Shown: positions 17,107 through 25,432 of the stretch, piece after piece
How positions within the stretch are numbered: position 1 is the first letter of the stretch
Layout of the letters: each line of letters begins with the position of its first letter
Origin: BOG-1112 sp964635325
GTDB lineage: Bacteria; Bdellovibrionota_B; Oligoflexia; Oligoflexales; Bog-1112
DNA: 44,544 nt
Assembly: GCA_964635325.1 (NCBI GenBank)
Contig: CAZWOL010000022.1
Coordinates: 1-44,544, forward strand
Reading direction: 5' to 3'
Program-made: the position numbers and the translations under genes
The notes under the pieces: generated by a model
Databases searched by the model: none
Told to the model about the DNA's origin: nothing
The model's input: the letters and a program-made list of their open reading frames with translations, nothing else

Positions 17107-17754
17107 ATGAACGATTCATCATGCAAAAAGCCCCGAACTGGGCAGTCAAGTTTTACGTTGATCGAAACGGTTATTGCTATTGGACTTATGGTTGTGATTG
17201 TGTTGGAAGTCACAGCTGTGCAGGGGCGTGCGATCAGTTTTTCGGCATACGAACGCAAAGTCACACAGGCCAGTTGGCTTGCAAAGGCCGTTCTAGCAGA
17301 TCTTGAATATAAGTCTAAGATCTACCCTCTTGATGAAATCAAAGCAGGGGAGAAAGACCAAAAATTTCCACCCGAACTGTGTCCTGAAGACCCTAACTTC
17401 GATTGTAACTTTCGTTATAATCTCACCATCAAAGAATGGAAATTACCCTTGCTCCATGCGATTGCAGCGAATCTTGGAGATGAGTCTTTGGCTTCGATGG
17501 TCGAACAGCAGTTGGAGTCGATTATCGGGAAGGATGCATTAAAAGTTGCACATGCTGAAGTGACCTGGCCTGAGGGAGGTCGTCAGAATTCGGTAGAACT
17601 AGCATTGCTTCTTACGGCTCAGCAAAAACTTGACCAAGCTATTGAATCGATGCCTCCTGTGGGAGTAGTGAAGCAAGACAAAGAAAAACAAGATAAAGAA
17701 AAGCAAGACAAAGAAAAGCTAGACCAAGATGTACCATCAAAGGATCCCAAATGA
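17107..17754 (+). CDS. gspI: T2SS minor pseudopilin GspI
   Basis: The 215-residue protein has the prepilin segment FTLIETVIAIGLMVVIVLEV with Glu at +5, preceded by TGQSS, so the residue before the cleavage site is Ser. This is non-canonical. The GspI-like feature AYERKVTQASWLAKAVLADLE follows the hydrophobic helix. The C-terminus is a charged low-complexity tail from three near-perfect repeats of KQDKE encoded by a 15-base tandem repeat at 17671-17730. GspI normally starts the tip complex with GspJ and GspK. Its stop overlaps the gspJ start (ATGA). Assignment is by order and the N-terminus. Confidence 0.83.
   Translation: MNDSSCKKPRTGQSSFTLIETVIAIGLMVVIVLEVTAVQGRAISFSAYERKVTQASWLAKAVLADLEYKSKIYPLDEIKAGEKDQKFPPELCPEDPNFDCNFRYNLTIKEWKLPLLHAIAANLGDESLASMVEQQLESIIGKDALKVAHAEVTWPEGGRQNSVELALLLTAQQKLDQAIESMPPVGVVKQDKEKQDKEKQDKEKLDQDVPSKDPK
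17671..17730 (+). repeat. 15-bp tandem repeat in the gspI 3' end
   Basis: Three full units (AAGCAAGACAAAGAA, AAACAAGATAAAGAA, AAGCAAGACAAAGAA) and a decayed fourth encode KQDKE repeats. The unit length is a multiple of three, so copy-number change would alter tail length without shifting frame. Confidence 0.9.
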
Positions 17755-18488
17755 TCCGAAGCAGATCCAATTCTGGGTTTACCTTACTCGAGGTCATGAT
17801 CACTCTGACCATTCTTGTTACGATGGTCTACACGGTGGCTCAGCTCATTCGTTCTGGCTTTGATGTAAAAGAAGCTTTGAGCCAAAAAGCAAAAATTACA
17901 CATCGCTTTGATGTCGTTATGGATGCGCTTAGCAAAGACATTAGCGGAGCTTTTATTGTTTCTGTCAAAGATACAGTTCGGACGACGAGTGGACAGAAAC
18001 GTACGATTTTCAAAATCTCCAAACAAGGGGACTCAGATACAATTGCTGCGACCTATGTAGGACATCGAGCTATTCGTGAGAATGCAAAAGAATCGGATAT
18101 CTCCTACTTTCGTTATGAAGTCCGCGAATCTAAAAAAGAACCAGGACGCAAAAATTTGTACCGAGGTGAATCCATTCGGGTTCCTAAAGATCTTAATGAA
18201 GAAATACCGATGGTGTTGATTGCTGAGGATATTGCTGCCATTCGCTTTGAGCCATGGGATGGAGAGTCTTTTAGCAAAGACAAGTGGGATAGTACGAACG
18301 GAGATATGCGTGATATGCTTCCTCGCATGGTGCGGGTGACTGTACTTGCTTGGGAAGAAAGTCCTGAAGAACGTTTGGGCAAAGAAGTAAAGCCGACAGT
18401 TCAGTACAGTACTATTCTTTTTCTGCCCTATGCGTTGGACTTTAATCAAGCCAAACAACCGACAAGCAGTTTTAGTTTGATGAAGTAA
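17751..18488 (+). CDS. gspJ: T2SS minor pseudopilin GspJ
   Basis: The 245-residue product has a short leader MIRSRSNSG followed by FTLLEVMITLTILVTMVYTV, with canonical Gly at -1 and Glu at +5. The body contains alternating strands typical of GspJ (ISYFRYEVRESK, AIRFEPWDGESF, PRMVRVTVLAWEE). It is translationally coupled to gspI through an ATGA overlap and followed 1 base later by gspK. GspJ joins GspI and GspK to form the pseudopilus tip. Length is typical for the family. Confidence 0.9.
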   Translation: MIRSRSNSGFTLLEVMITLTILVTMVYTVAQLIRSGFDVKEALSQKAKITHRFDVVMDALSKDISGAFIVSVKDTVRTTSGQKRTIFKISKQGDSDTIAATYVGHRAIRENAKESDISYFRYEVRESKKEPGRKNLYRGESIRVPKDLNEEIPMVLIAEDIAAIRFEPWDGESFSKDKWDSTNGDMRDMLPRMVRVTVLAWEESPEERLGKEVKPTVQYSTILFLPYALDFNQAKQPTSSFSLMK

Positions 18489-18489
18489 G

Positions 18490-19773
18490 GTGAGTCCTTT
18501 GAAGAAATTTTTTAAAAAATGGAACATACGCACCTACTACGGATTCCCGTTGTCGATAGAGTCCAAGATTCCAGAATCCAAGCAGGGTCAGAGTGGCATT
18601 GCATTGCTCATTGCTATTATGACGATCATGCTGATGGTAGCCTTGGTTGCCGATATGATCGTGACGTCTTCGGTAAGCATTCAAATGGCTGTTGCGAGCC
18701 GTGATCGCATACGTGCAGAGTACAATGCAAAGTCGGGTTTTAATCTTGCGCTTTTCATTTTGAGTATGAGTTGGGGTTATGATCTGTTTATGGCTGGGCC
18801 AAGCTCCCCTATGAAAAAACCTCTGAGTGATGATTCCTCTAGTCTTTGGGCACTGACGAACAAACTGCCCCCTTTTGGATCAACAGCTCTAGAGATGCTG
18901 AAAACGATGAAGTCTGATGATGACGATCCATTCAAACTACGTAGTCTTATGTCGGAGCAAGTTGCGGAGACAATGAAACTCTTTGATTCTAGTTTTTCTG
19001 CAAAAATTTCTGACGAAGCCGCAAAAGTTAATATTAACGCCTGCTATGCAGGACGTTGCCAAGACACTATCAACATGCTCACGGCTCTGTTCTCATGCCC
19101 AGCTGAAAAAGCTTTTCTGGAAAGCAAAAATCTAAAGCCTGAGGAGATGGCTTACCGCATACGTGACTATATCTCTAGTGTTGCAGAGACCTCACCAGAA
19201 AGTGGATTTAGTGACAAAAACCAACCCTATATGGATAAGACCCCTCCGTACTCAATCAAGGGTTTGCCCTTTGATACTGTTGACGAACTTAAGCTTGTTG
19301 CTGGATGGGATGATGACCTGCACAAGGTCTTTGCACCTTACCTAACTGTGTACCCATATCCTATTGCAGGGACTCCTTTGAAAGCACCGATCAATTTGAA
19401 TACAACTCCGACCGAACTTATTGGATGCTTGGTCCCTGAAGCTAGAGAAGCAAACTGTGAGCAGGGCTTTGCAATAAAACTTGCCAAGCTTAAAAAAGAT
19501 TCGAAGCCTGTTGTGAGTGGTAGTGCAGGAGAGACTCTGAATAGCCTGGCATGTTTGAATGGAAAAAAATATGAGTCTGAAGAGAAGGATCCCAAAACTT
19601 GGTTTGACCAAAAATCCAATGTCTTTCGTATTGAAGTGTCTGGTTTGACTGGCCTCCAGGAAAGAACGATAACAGGTGTGGTTCGTCGTATTATGCCTCA
19701 AGACAAAAGTAACGGAAGAGAGCAGCAACGCATAAAACGTTCCTATCAGATCTTACACTGGAAAATGCTCTAA
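18490..19773 (+). CDS. gspK: T2SS minor pseudopilin GspK
   Basis: The 427-residue protein starts at GTG right after the gspJ stop. The prepilin segment is QSG then IALLIAIMTIMLMVALVAD; lack of Glu at +5 is the GspK hallmark. The leader would be 36 residues, much longer than the 6-10 usual for this subunit, unless a later non-ATG start is used (a TTG at 18550 is possible). The alpha domain carries typical GspK strings (AKVNINACYAG, YRIRDYISS, PPYSIKGLPFDTVDELKLV, APINLNTTPTELI). GspK caps the pseudopilus. It is followed by a 92-base gap holding a promoter candidate. Confidence 0.92.
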   Translation: MSPLKKFFKKWNIRTYYGFPLSIESKIPESKQGQSGIALLIAIMTIMLMVALVADMIVTSSVSIQMAVASRDRIRAEYNAKSGFNLALFILSMSWGYDLFMAGPSSPMKKPLSDDSSSLWALTNKLPPFGSTALEMLKTMKSDDDDPFKLRSLMSEQVAETMKLFDSSFSAKISDEAAKVNINACYAGRCQDTINMLTALFSCPAEKAFLESKNLKPEEMAYRIRDYISSVAETSPESGFSDKNQPYMDKTPPYSIKGLPFDTVDELKLVAGWDDDLHKVFAPYLTVYPYPIAGTPLKAPINLNTTPTELIGCLVPEAREANCEQGFAIKLAKLKKDSKPVVSGSAGETLNSLACLNGKKYESEEKDPKTWFDQKSNVFRIEVSGLTGLQERTITGVVRRIMPQDKSNGREQQRIKRSYQILHWKML

Positions 19774-19775
19774 CT

Positions 19776-19819
19776 TTGGCGAATGCCAATTTGACATGAT
19801 ATCAGGCTCGAGAGACAAT
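19776..19819 (+). promoter_or_regulatory. Candidate internal promoter with upstream palindrome before gspL
   Basis: TTGACA (19791-19796) is followed after exactly 17 bases by GACAAT (19814-19819), a 6/6 and 4/6 match to sigma70 boxes. A perfect dyad TTGGC-GAAT-GCCAA (19776-19789) abuts the -35 box and could be an operator. This would let gspL-M-N be expressed apart from the upstream genes. Confidence 0.45.
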
Positions 19820-19865
19820 AGAAGCGGTCTTACCGCAGTGGGCTGCTGGCCTAGGAGAATTGTGT

Positions 19866-21515
19866 ATGCAAAAAATTATTGCGCTTGATATCGGTAGCTA
19901 TTCCGTAAAAGCGACGGAAATCCTAAATAAGTTTAAAAGCTACGAAATTTCGAACTTCTATGAGAGTGTAATTCCTCATTCTACAGAGCCGAATGCTGCA
20001 AATTTGCCAACGACGATGGAGCAAATTTTCAGGGATAATCACATCCAAGCAGATCGAATTATTACGGCCATGCCTGGTCAGTATATTTCTAGTCGTATTA
20101 TGACGTTTAATTTCTCGGATCCGTCCAAAATTGAAGCAGCGGTCTATTCAGAGATTGAAGACATTGTTCCCTTCAATTTGGATGATATGATCATTGACCA
20201 ACAGATCTTGGGTACCATCGGTGGTCGTACTTTTATTCTGGTGGTCATGACCAAGAAAGAATTTGTCGGAACCTTCCTCGGCAATCTCAAACGCATTGGT
20301 ATAGACCCTAAGCTAGTCGATGTCGACAGTCTGTCGTTTTACAACCTCTGTCCATTCCTTGATATGGAAAAGTCCAAAGTTTATGGGATTGTTGACGTTG
20401 GTCACGAAAAAACATCGGTGTGCTTGGTTCAAGATAATGTCTTGCGTATGTTCCGCTCCATCAACTTGGGGGGGCGATACATTACCGATTTTATTGCTCG
20501 TGATATGCAGGTTGATTTTCTTGAAGCGCAGCGTATCAAACATGAAGTTAGTACAATTCTGACAGAAGATTACCCGATGGACTCCATGACTCCGATCGAG
20601 CGTGGGGTTGCTGAGCGCATTACGATTGCGACCAAATCTATTGCTCGTGAGTTAGGTAGAACTCTCTATGCATTTAAGACTTGGGAAAAATCTCCGATCG
20701 AACGCATCTACCTTTCTGGTGGGACGTCCCTTATTAAAAACTTCGATAAGTATATGACTACCCAGCTTTCCGTCGAGAGTTTTTCTATGAATCTCTCGCA
20801 TTCCACGCTGCAATTCGATCCGCAAGTAGCACCCTCACTTCCTGTGATGGGACAGGGAATTTCCATCGGTATACGTGCCGTCTCTTTAGCTAAAAAGCAC
20901 TCGCAGATCAACTTACGTAAGGGTGCTTATGCCTACATTCAAGACTATGCAGCAATCTTAAATGCAGCATCTCTGGTCGCAAAAATTGTTGCGGTAGCAT
21001 TGTTGCTGTTGGGTGCTGGATACGGTGCGAAATTCTTCTTCTATAACCGTGAAATCAATGCTGTTCGTGATCTCTATCTCAAAGAGATTGCGTCTATCCC
21101 AGAGCTCAAAAAACGGGTGAAGACGGACAAGTTGCCGTTTTCTAAAATTCACAAAGATGTACTTACTTTTCTTAAGAATCGTGTAGATCAAAAAAATAAA
21201 GCATTTGAAAACTTTATTGTAGACAATGGAGACAGTGGAGCATTGACATCTCTACAGGGTATCAGTGTTACTGTGCCTAAGACGGTGAAGATCGATGTTG
21301 TTGACTACGATTACTCTTCTAAGCCAGATGGTACAGGACTCCTGCGCTTGCGAGTTGAAGCCGATTCGTATGAAACAATCGACGCTCTGAAGAGCAGTCT
21401 TAATAGCGTAAGCGTATTATCTGGACTTGTAGTAAAGTCCTCCGATGAAAAACCAGGTACAAACATTAAAATTGCAGTTTTAGAGAGCACCTACAACCCT
21501 AAAAGTATGAAATAG
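19866..21515 (+). CDS. gspL: T2SS GspL, PilM-like actin-fold type with periplasmic domain
   Basis: I chose the ATG at 19866 because AGGAG (19853-19857) is 8 bases upstream; a TTG 6 bases earlier is too close. The 549-residue protein begins with an actin-like ATPase fold resembling PilM (KIIALDIGSYSVKATEI; VYGIVDVGHEKTSVCLV; IERIYLSGGTSLI). One membrane helix (about 367-388) and a ferredoxin-like periplasmic domain (VDVVDYDYSSKPDGTG, LRLRVEADSYETIDALK) follow. It thus looks like a PilM-PilN fusion, the usual layout for GspL in this group. It recruits GspE to the membrane and partners GspM, which starts 8 bases downstream. Confidence 0.88.
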   Translation: MQKIIALDIGSYSVKATEILNKFKSYEISNFYESVIPHSTEPNAANLPTTMEQIFRDNHIQADRIITAMPGQYISSRIMTFNFSDPSKIEAAVYSEIEDIVPFNLDDMIIDQQILGTIGGRTFILVVMTKKEFVGTFLGNLKRIGIDPKLVDVDSLSFYNLCPFLDMEKSKVYGIVDVGHEKTSVCLVQDNVLRMFRSINLGGRYITDFIARDMQVDFLEAQRIKHEVSTILTEDYPMDSMTPIERGVAERITIATKSIARELGRTLYAFKTWEKSPIERIYLSGGTSLIKNFDKYMTTQLSVESFSMNLSHSTLQFDPQVAPSLPVMGQGISIGIRAVSLAKKHSQINLRKGAYAYIQDYAAILNAASLVAKIVAVALLLLGAGYGAKFFFYNREINAVRDLYLKEIASIPELKKRVKTDKLPFSKIHKDVLTFLKNRVDQKNKAFENFIVDNGDSGALTSLQGISVTVPKTVKIDVVDYDYSSKPDGTGLLRLRVEADSYETIDALKSSLNSVSVLSGLVVKSSDEKPGTNIKIAVLESTYNPKSMK

Positions 21516-21523
21516 GAAGCGAT

Positions 21524-22168
21524 ATGGCCTTCGGGGAACAAGTGTCATCAGCGACAGAAAAGTATACAAAGATGATCAAAGTGCGTTTGTTTGGAGTGAA
21601 CAACGAGCGCCTTGATTTCGTGATGGATAGTTTCTACAAACTTTCGCCTACCCAGAGAAATGGTGTTTTCGCTTTGGGTGTGGGAATTATTAGTGTTTTC
21701 ATACTATCAGCTTTCGTTCTCTACTTTTCTGAAGTGCGAGCTTTAGAGGCAGAGCTGAGTGATAGTGTTGCCTCGTTGCAAGAATTGAAGAGAATGAGGG
21801 TTCGTGACAATGATGAAGAGAAACGTTTCTCTAAATTGGTCGAAACCATTGACTCGAAGACCCGTGGACTTGCGTTCAAGCCTTTCTTTGAAAAATTGAC
21901 CAAAGAAAAAAATGTTGTAATGAAAGATCTCAACGAGAAGGAAATCGATTTTGAGTCTTCAAATCCATTGGCAGACTCGATTCGAGAAGTGCACATTGAC
22001 TTGCGTCTTCCTCAGGTGTCTATACCTCGTCTCCTGAATTTTATTGCTGAGGTAGAAAAATCTGAACGTTACATTCGTTTGAAGGACATTAAAATCACTG
22101 GACAGTATGGTAACAAACTATATTTTGATACATCGTTGATGTTTCGTGGTTATGTATCTAAAAAATAG
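21524..22168 (+). CDS. gspM: T2SS platform protein GspM
   Basis: The 214-residue bitopic protein has a cytoplasmic N-terminus of about 45 residues, a membrane helix (about 46-68, GVFALGVGIISVFILSAFVL), a short coiled-coil stretch (EVRALEAELSDSVASLQELK) and a periplasmic ferredoxin-like domain ending in YFDTSLMFRGYVSKK. This matches GspM/PilO architecture, and the place directly after gspL supports it. AGGAAG lies 5 bases from the ATG. Sequence conservation in the family is weak, so the call rests on topology and order. It should dimerise with GspL. Confidence 0.82.
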   Translation: MAFGEQVSSATEKYTKMIKVRLFGVNNERLDFVMDSFYKLSPTQRNGVFALGVGIISVFILSAFVLYFSEVRALEAELSDSVASLQELKRMRVRDNDEEKRFSKLVETIDSKTRGLAFKPFFEKLTKEKNVVMKDLNEKEIDFESSNPLADSIREVHIDLRLPQVSIPRLLNFIAEVEKSERYIRLKDIKITGQYGNKLYFDTSLMFRGYVSKK

Positions 22169-22189
22169 TAGGAACGAAAGGCGTTCAAG

Positions 22190-23134
22190 ATGAAAAAATT
22201 ATCAAATTTTCTTATATATTTTTTCGTTGGTATCGTGAGCTTTGTTTTCTTTTTATATCTTTCATTCCCCTATAATGTACTCAAAGAAACCATTGCATCG
22301 GAGTTGTCTAATGCAACAGGTCTTGCTGTTACCATTAAAGATCTTGGCCCACGTCCGTTGGTTGGCTTAAGTGCAGAAGGTATTAAGATATCCTCTCGTC
22401 ATGGCAAAGACCTCGAGATTCGCAAGGTCAATGCGAGCCTAAGTCTACTGAGTCTACTTATGTTTAAAGTTAAGGCTAACGTCGATATTTTAGACACAAG
22501 CAACGGAACAATGGAGCTAGGCGTTAGTTTTGGGATCTTTGATCTGATTGGTGGGAATGCAATTCCTAATACGATCGTTGTCGATGCTGACAAACTGTCG
22601 TTTGGAAGCTTTGCTGAACTCGCTTTGCAACTTCAGTCTGCTCAAATGATGCAGTCTAATCCTGGCACAGCGATGCTACTCAAACCAGTGCTTGAAGGTA
22701 TCTCTGTTAACGGAAAATTGAATGCAAAAATTGACTTTCAGTTAGATGCATCCGACTTTAGTCGTTCCAAAGGCACGCTAGCCATTAGTCTTGTCGATGC
22801 TGGTCTTGATTTTAGTCCGGGAATGCCAATTCCAAGCCAAAAATTTGATAGTGCTGTGATTAATGCTAGCTCACAGGGTGGAACCCTTAGCTTAGATGCA
22901 AAATCTCGTCTCAAAACACGTGATATGGATATTGCATTGAGTGGTAAAATTATGCAAAAAGCAAAGATTGAACAATCCATCTTAGATATTGACGTCAACA
23001 TGCAGTTTTTCCAAGAGCTTAAAAGCCAATTTGGCATAGTACTCAATGCTGTTGCAGGTAAGGAGACTGATGGACGTTTGGTTCTCAAAATCTCTGGACC
23101 AGTTCTGCCTAGTCCTGAATTTAAGATTCTATAG
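22190..23134 (+). CDS. gspN: T2SS GspN
   Basis: The 314-residue protein has one N-terminal membrane anchor (about 5-26, FLIYFFVGIVSFVFFLYLSF). The periplasmic remainder is made of repeating beta strands with an AsmA/TamB-like flavour (VTIKDLGPRPLVGLSAEGIK, GTMELGVSFGIFDLIGG, VNGKLNAKIDFQLDAS). This fits the GspN family, found in only some T2SS loci and with unclear role, possibly at the platform-secretin junction. It is the last gene of the co-directional secretion block; no terminator hairpin is evident in the 70 bases after it. Confidence 0.8.
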   Translation: MKKLSNFLIYFFVGIVSFVFFLYLSFPYNVLKETIASELSNATGLAVTIKDLGPRPLVGLSAEGIKISSRHGKDLEIRKVNASLSLLSLLMFKVKANVDILDTSNGTMELGVSFGIFDLIGGNAIPNTIVVDADKLSFGSFAELALQLQSAQMMQSNPGTAMLLKPVLEGISVNGKLNAKIDFQLDASDFSRSKGTLAISLVDAGLDFSPGMPIPSQKFDSAVINASSQGGTLSLDAKSRLKTRDMDIALSGKIMQKAKIEQSILDIDVNMQFFQELKSQFGIVLNAVAGKETDGRLVLKISGPVLPSPEFKIL

Positions 23135-23204
23135 TTCCAGCACTTTCCTTAGTTTTTGCAGCGACTCTCGCCCTACCGCTTCCTTGTGTTAAAATAGTAT
23201 TCAA

Positions 23205-23564
23205 ATGACAGAACATTTGTCTCATATTCAACGGATTTTAGAGGTCTATTTGAACCGGGGTGAAGAGGCATTGCGCTGCTATCAAGAGCGCAAAATCGAA
23301 GCGTTCCTAGAGCATCTCAAGAAGCGTCGTGCAGCGTTTTACAATCTACGTTCGTTATTAGGAAGTCAGAGTGTTCTAGATGACGAACAACTAAAGATTT
23401 TGGTGCGACGCATTGTCGAAGGTGATGTTCGGTTAAAGCATGCAATCTCCGATCTTAAAGGAGATTTGTCCGAGCAAATGATGAAAATTGGACGAGAGAA
23501 GGCTAGAATAGCAAGTTTTCGCTCGGGTTTAGATAGTGAAAATCGTTTCACCAGGAACGTGTGA
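23205..23564 (+). CDS. Hypothetical small helical protein, 119 residues
   Basis: I do not recognise a family. The product is highly charged and almost entirely helix-forming, with heptad-like spacing (HIQRILEVYLNRGEEALRCY, FLEHLKKRRAAFYNLRSLL), no signal peptide and no membrane segment. Its size and composition recall small export chaperones such as FlgN/FliT, but no diagnostic residue supports that. A TAAAAT box at 23190-23195 lies so close to the ATG that any transcript from it would have almost no leader; its -35 is poor. It ends 6 bases before the glycosyltransferase/TPR gene, so the two probably share an operon. Confidence 0.7.
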   Translation: MTEHLSHIQRILEVYLNRGEEALRCYQERKIEAFLEHLKKRRAAFYNLRSLLGSQSVLDDEQLKILVRRIVEGDVRLKHAISDLKGDLSEQMMKIGREKARIASFRSGLDSENRFTRNV

Positions 23565-23570
23565 TAAAAC

Positions 23571-25403
23571 ATGAAAAGAAAAATCGCAATAGTCCTAGGG
23601 ACGCTTCCGCATTTTTTTGACTTGCAGCAATTCTCTTTCCTGGAAGAAATCTATGATCTCACGCTGATTTCATCAGCTACGATCTGTGATTGTATTGCAG
23701 AAAGTCTAACGGACTTACACATTCCTCTCCTTAGTCTTCCTAATTATGAGCATAGTCCATCTTTTCTACCAGGACTCGAAGCTCTGCTTGCCAACTTTGA
23801 GTGTGTGATTCTCAATGATCGAACCGGGGTTTGTGCCTACCAAGTTGTTAAAGCTCGGGCCCAATTTCATTTTAGATTGGTTCTGTGGGTCGATAATATT
23901 TCTCCATTTCCTGGTGACAACTCAGATGAACTAAAAGTGATTCGTCGGGAGATTGCAAAGTCTAGCGATGCTTTTCTCGTTCAGTCGGATGCAGCTCGCA
24001 ATGCTTTAAAAATCGAAGGTGAGAACGCAGATAAAATTGTTTGCATAGCACCTCAACTCAGTCCCAAAAAACTGCCTGATGCTCGAGCTCGAAGGCTAGC
24101 CTTGGAGGCGATCGGTCTTTGTGATGGGGATGTGGTCGTTAGCTATTTTGGATCCGTAACTTGGGCAAGCTCCTTGATGGATCTTGTTCATGCGGCTAAA
24201 ATCTGCAAAGATGCAGATGCTCATTTGCAACGACGTCTGCGTATCGTGATTTTTGGTGAAGGTGACTTTATCAAAAATGTGCAGGATCGCGCCATCCAAT
24301 TGGGTATCGATAATGATATTCACTATATCTCACCACGCAAGCATGCGTGGCTCACAGTGCTGACAGCAACTAGCGCTATGTACTATGCGCCTAAAGAAAC
24401 ACCTGAAGAACATGTATTTCATCCATCGCTTCTCGTCAGAACAATGCTTCAAAAAATACCTGTGATCACTTCTCGTAGCCCAGTTATTGAAGAGTATCTA
24501 GGTAAGCATAGACTTGATTTTTGTCCCTCATCCATTCTGAGTTTGGCGCAATCTCTTCGTAAATTGACAACAGCGCAACCTCTTATAATGGATATCGTTG
24601 CCAAGAATAGGACAAAAGCAGAAGCGTTTGTTGCGCCTGAATATGCTTTGGAAAAATTTCAAAAACTTCTTGAGGGAGTGAAACCCTCAGAACTTGTCAA
24701 AAATATTGACTCTCAGATTGCAGAAGCAGAGAATCTTCTGCTGTCTAAGCAGTATCTTGAATCCGTTCATCGGATTGAAAAGATTTTTCATTACCAAGAC
24801 CTCTCTCGACCTCAAAAGGCAACACTCTATCGTTTAATGGGTGATAGCTTTACGCGGTTGAATGCATTGGAACGTGCGAAGCTTGCGTACATAAAAGCGA
24901 TTGAAATCGATGAGTATCTGCATCAGGCATTTTTGGGTCTTGGCACCGTTCACATGTTGGCAAAGACCTATGAGATTGCAGTCATTCACTTCGAAAAAGC
25001 TGTGATGATCGCTCCTGAAGATGCTATGGCTGCCCTCGGTCTTGGTCTTGCTTTGCAAGCTCTTGGCAAGTATCCAGAAGCTCTGCAGTGTTTGTATAAA
25101 GCGACGATTCTCAATCCTGAGGATCTTACGGCTATCTACAGTCTTATCAAACTTGCATATCAGCTAGAACGTTACACCGAAGCGGAAGAAGTTCTGCGTA
25201 AGTATCTGATGTTGCATCCTCAAAATCACAACCTCCTTTTTTCTCTCGCCGGAATTTTGCTCAAGCAAGGAAAATTTGCAGAGACCGTCGAGTTGAGTGA
25301 TCGTATTCTCGATGCCAATCCGAATGATCAACGTACGTTGAATCTTCGTAAAGCTGCCAAAAATGTTGGGTCCAAGGGTGGGCCACAAGTATCGTTGCCT
25401 TAA
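23571..25403 (+). CDS. Glycosyltransferase (GT-B, family 4-like) fused to TPR repeats
   Basis: The 610-residue protein has an N-terminal GT-B half and a second half with glycosyltransferase group 1 features. VVSYFGSVTWASSLMDLVHA and LRIVIFGEGDFIKNV form the nucleotide-binding start, and PKETPEEHVFHPSLLVRTML with KIPVITSRS is the donor-binding helix region. From about 378 to 602 it is a TPR array, including GDSFTRLNALERAKLAYIKA, LGLGLALQALGKYPEALQCL and KLAYQLERYTEAEEVLRKYL. No membrane segment is seen, so it is probably cytoplasmic and may glycosylate proteins or envelope polymers presented by the TPR part. The substrate is unknown. It lies between two unknown genes in the same direction. Confidence 0.78.
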   Translation: MKRKIAIVLGTLPHFFDLQQFSFLEEIYDLTLISSATICDCIAESLTDLHIPLLSLPNYEHSPSFLPGLEALLANFECVILNDRTGVCAYQVVKARAQFHFRLVLWVDNISPFPGDNSDELKVIRREIAKSSDAFLVQSDAARNALKIEGENADKIVCIAPQLSPKKLPDARARRLALEAIGLCDGDVVVSYFGSVTWASSLMDLVHAAKICKDADAHLQRRLRIVIFGEGDFIKNVQDRAIQLGIDNDIHYISPRKHAWLTVLTATSAMYYAPKETPEEHVFHPSLLVRTMLQKIPVITSRSPVIEEYLGKHRLDFCPSSILSLAQSLRKLTTAQPLIMDIVAKNRTKAEAFVAPEYALEKFQKLLEGVKPSELVKNIDSQIAEAENLLLSKQYLESVHRIEKIFHYQDLSRPQKATLYRLMGDSFTRLNALERAKLAYIKAIEIDEYLHQAFLGLGTVHMLAKTYEIAVIHFEKAVMIAPEDAMAALGLGLALQALGKYPEALQCLYKATILNPEDLTAIYSLIKLAYQLERYTEAEEVLRKYLMLHPQNHNLLFSLAGILLKQGKFAETVELSDRILDANPNDQRTLNLRKAAKNVGSKGGPQVSLP

Positions 25404-25432
25404 GTGTCGCAAACTTTTTCTGGAGTCAGATC

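Noticed and set aside
18033..18533. 166-codon minus-strand frame opposite gspJ/gspK
   Set aside because: Shadow of two coupled plus-strand genes; basic, low-complexity product without a domain.
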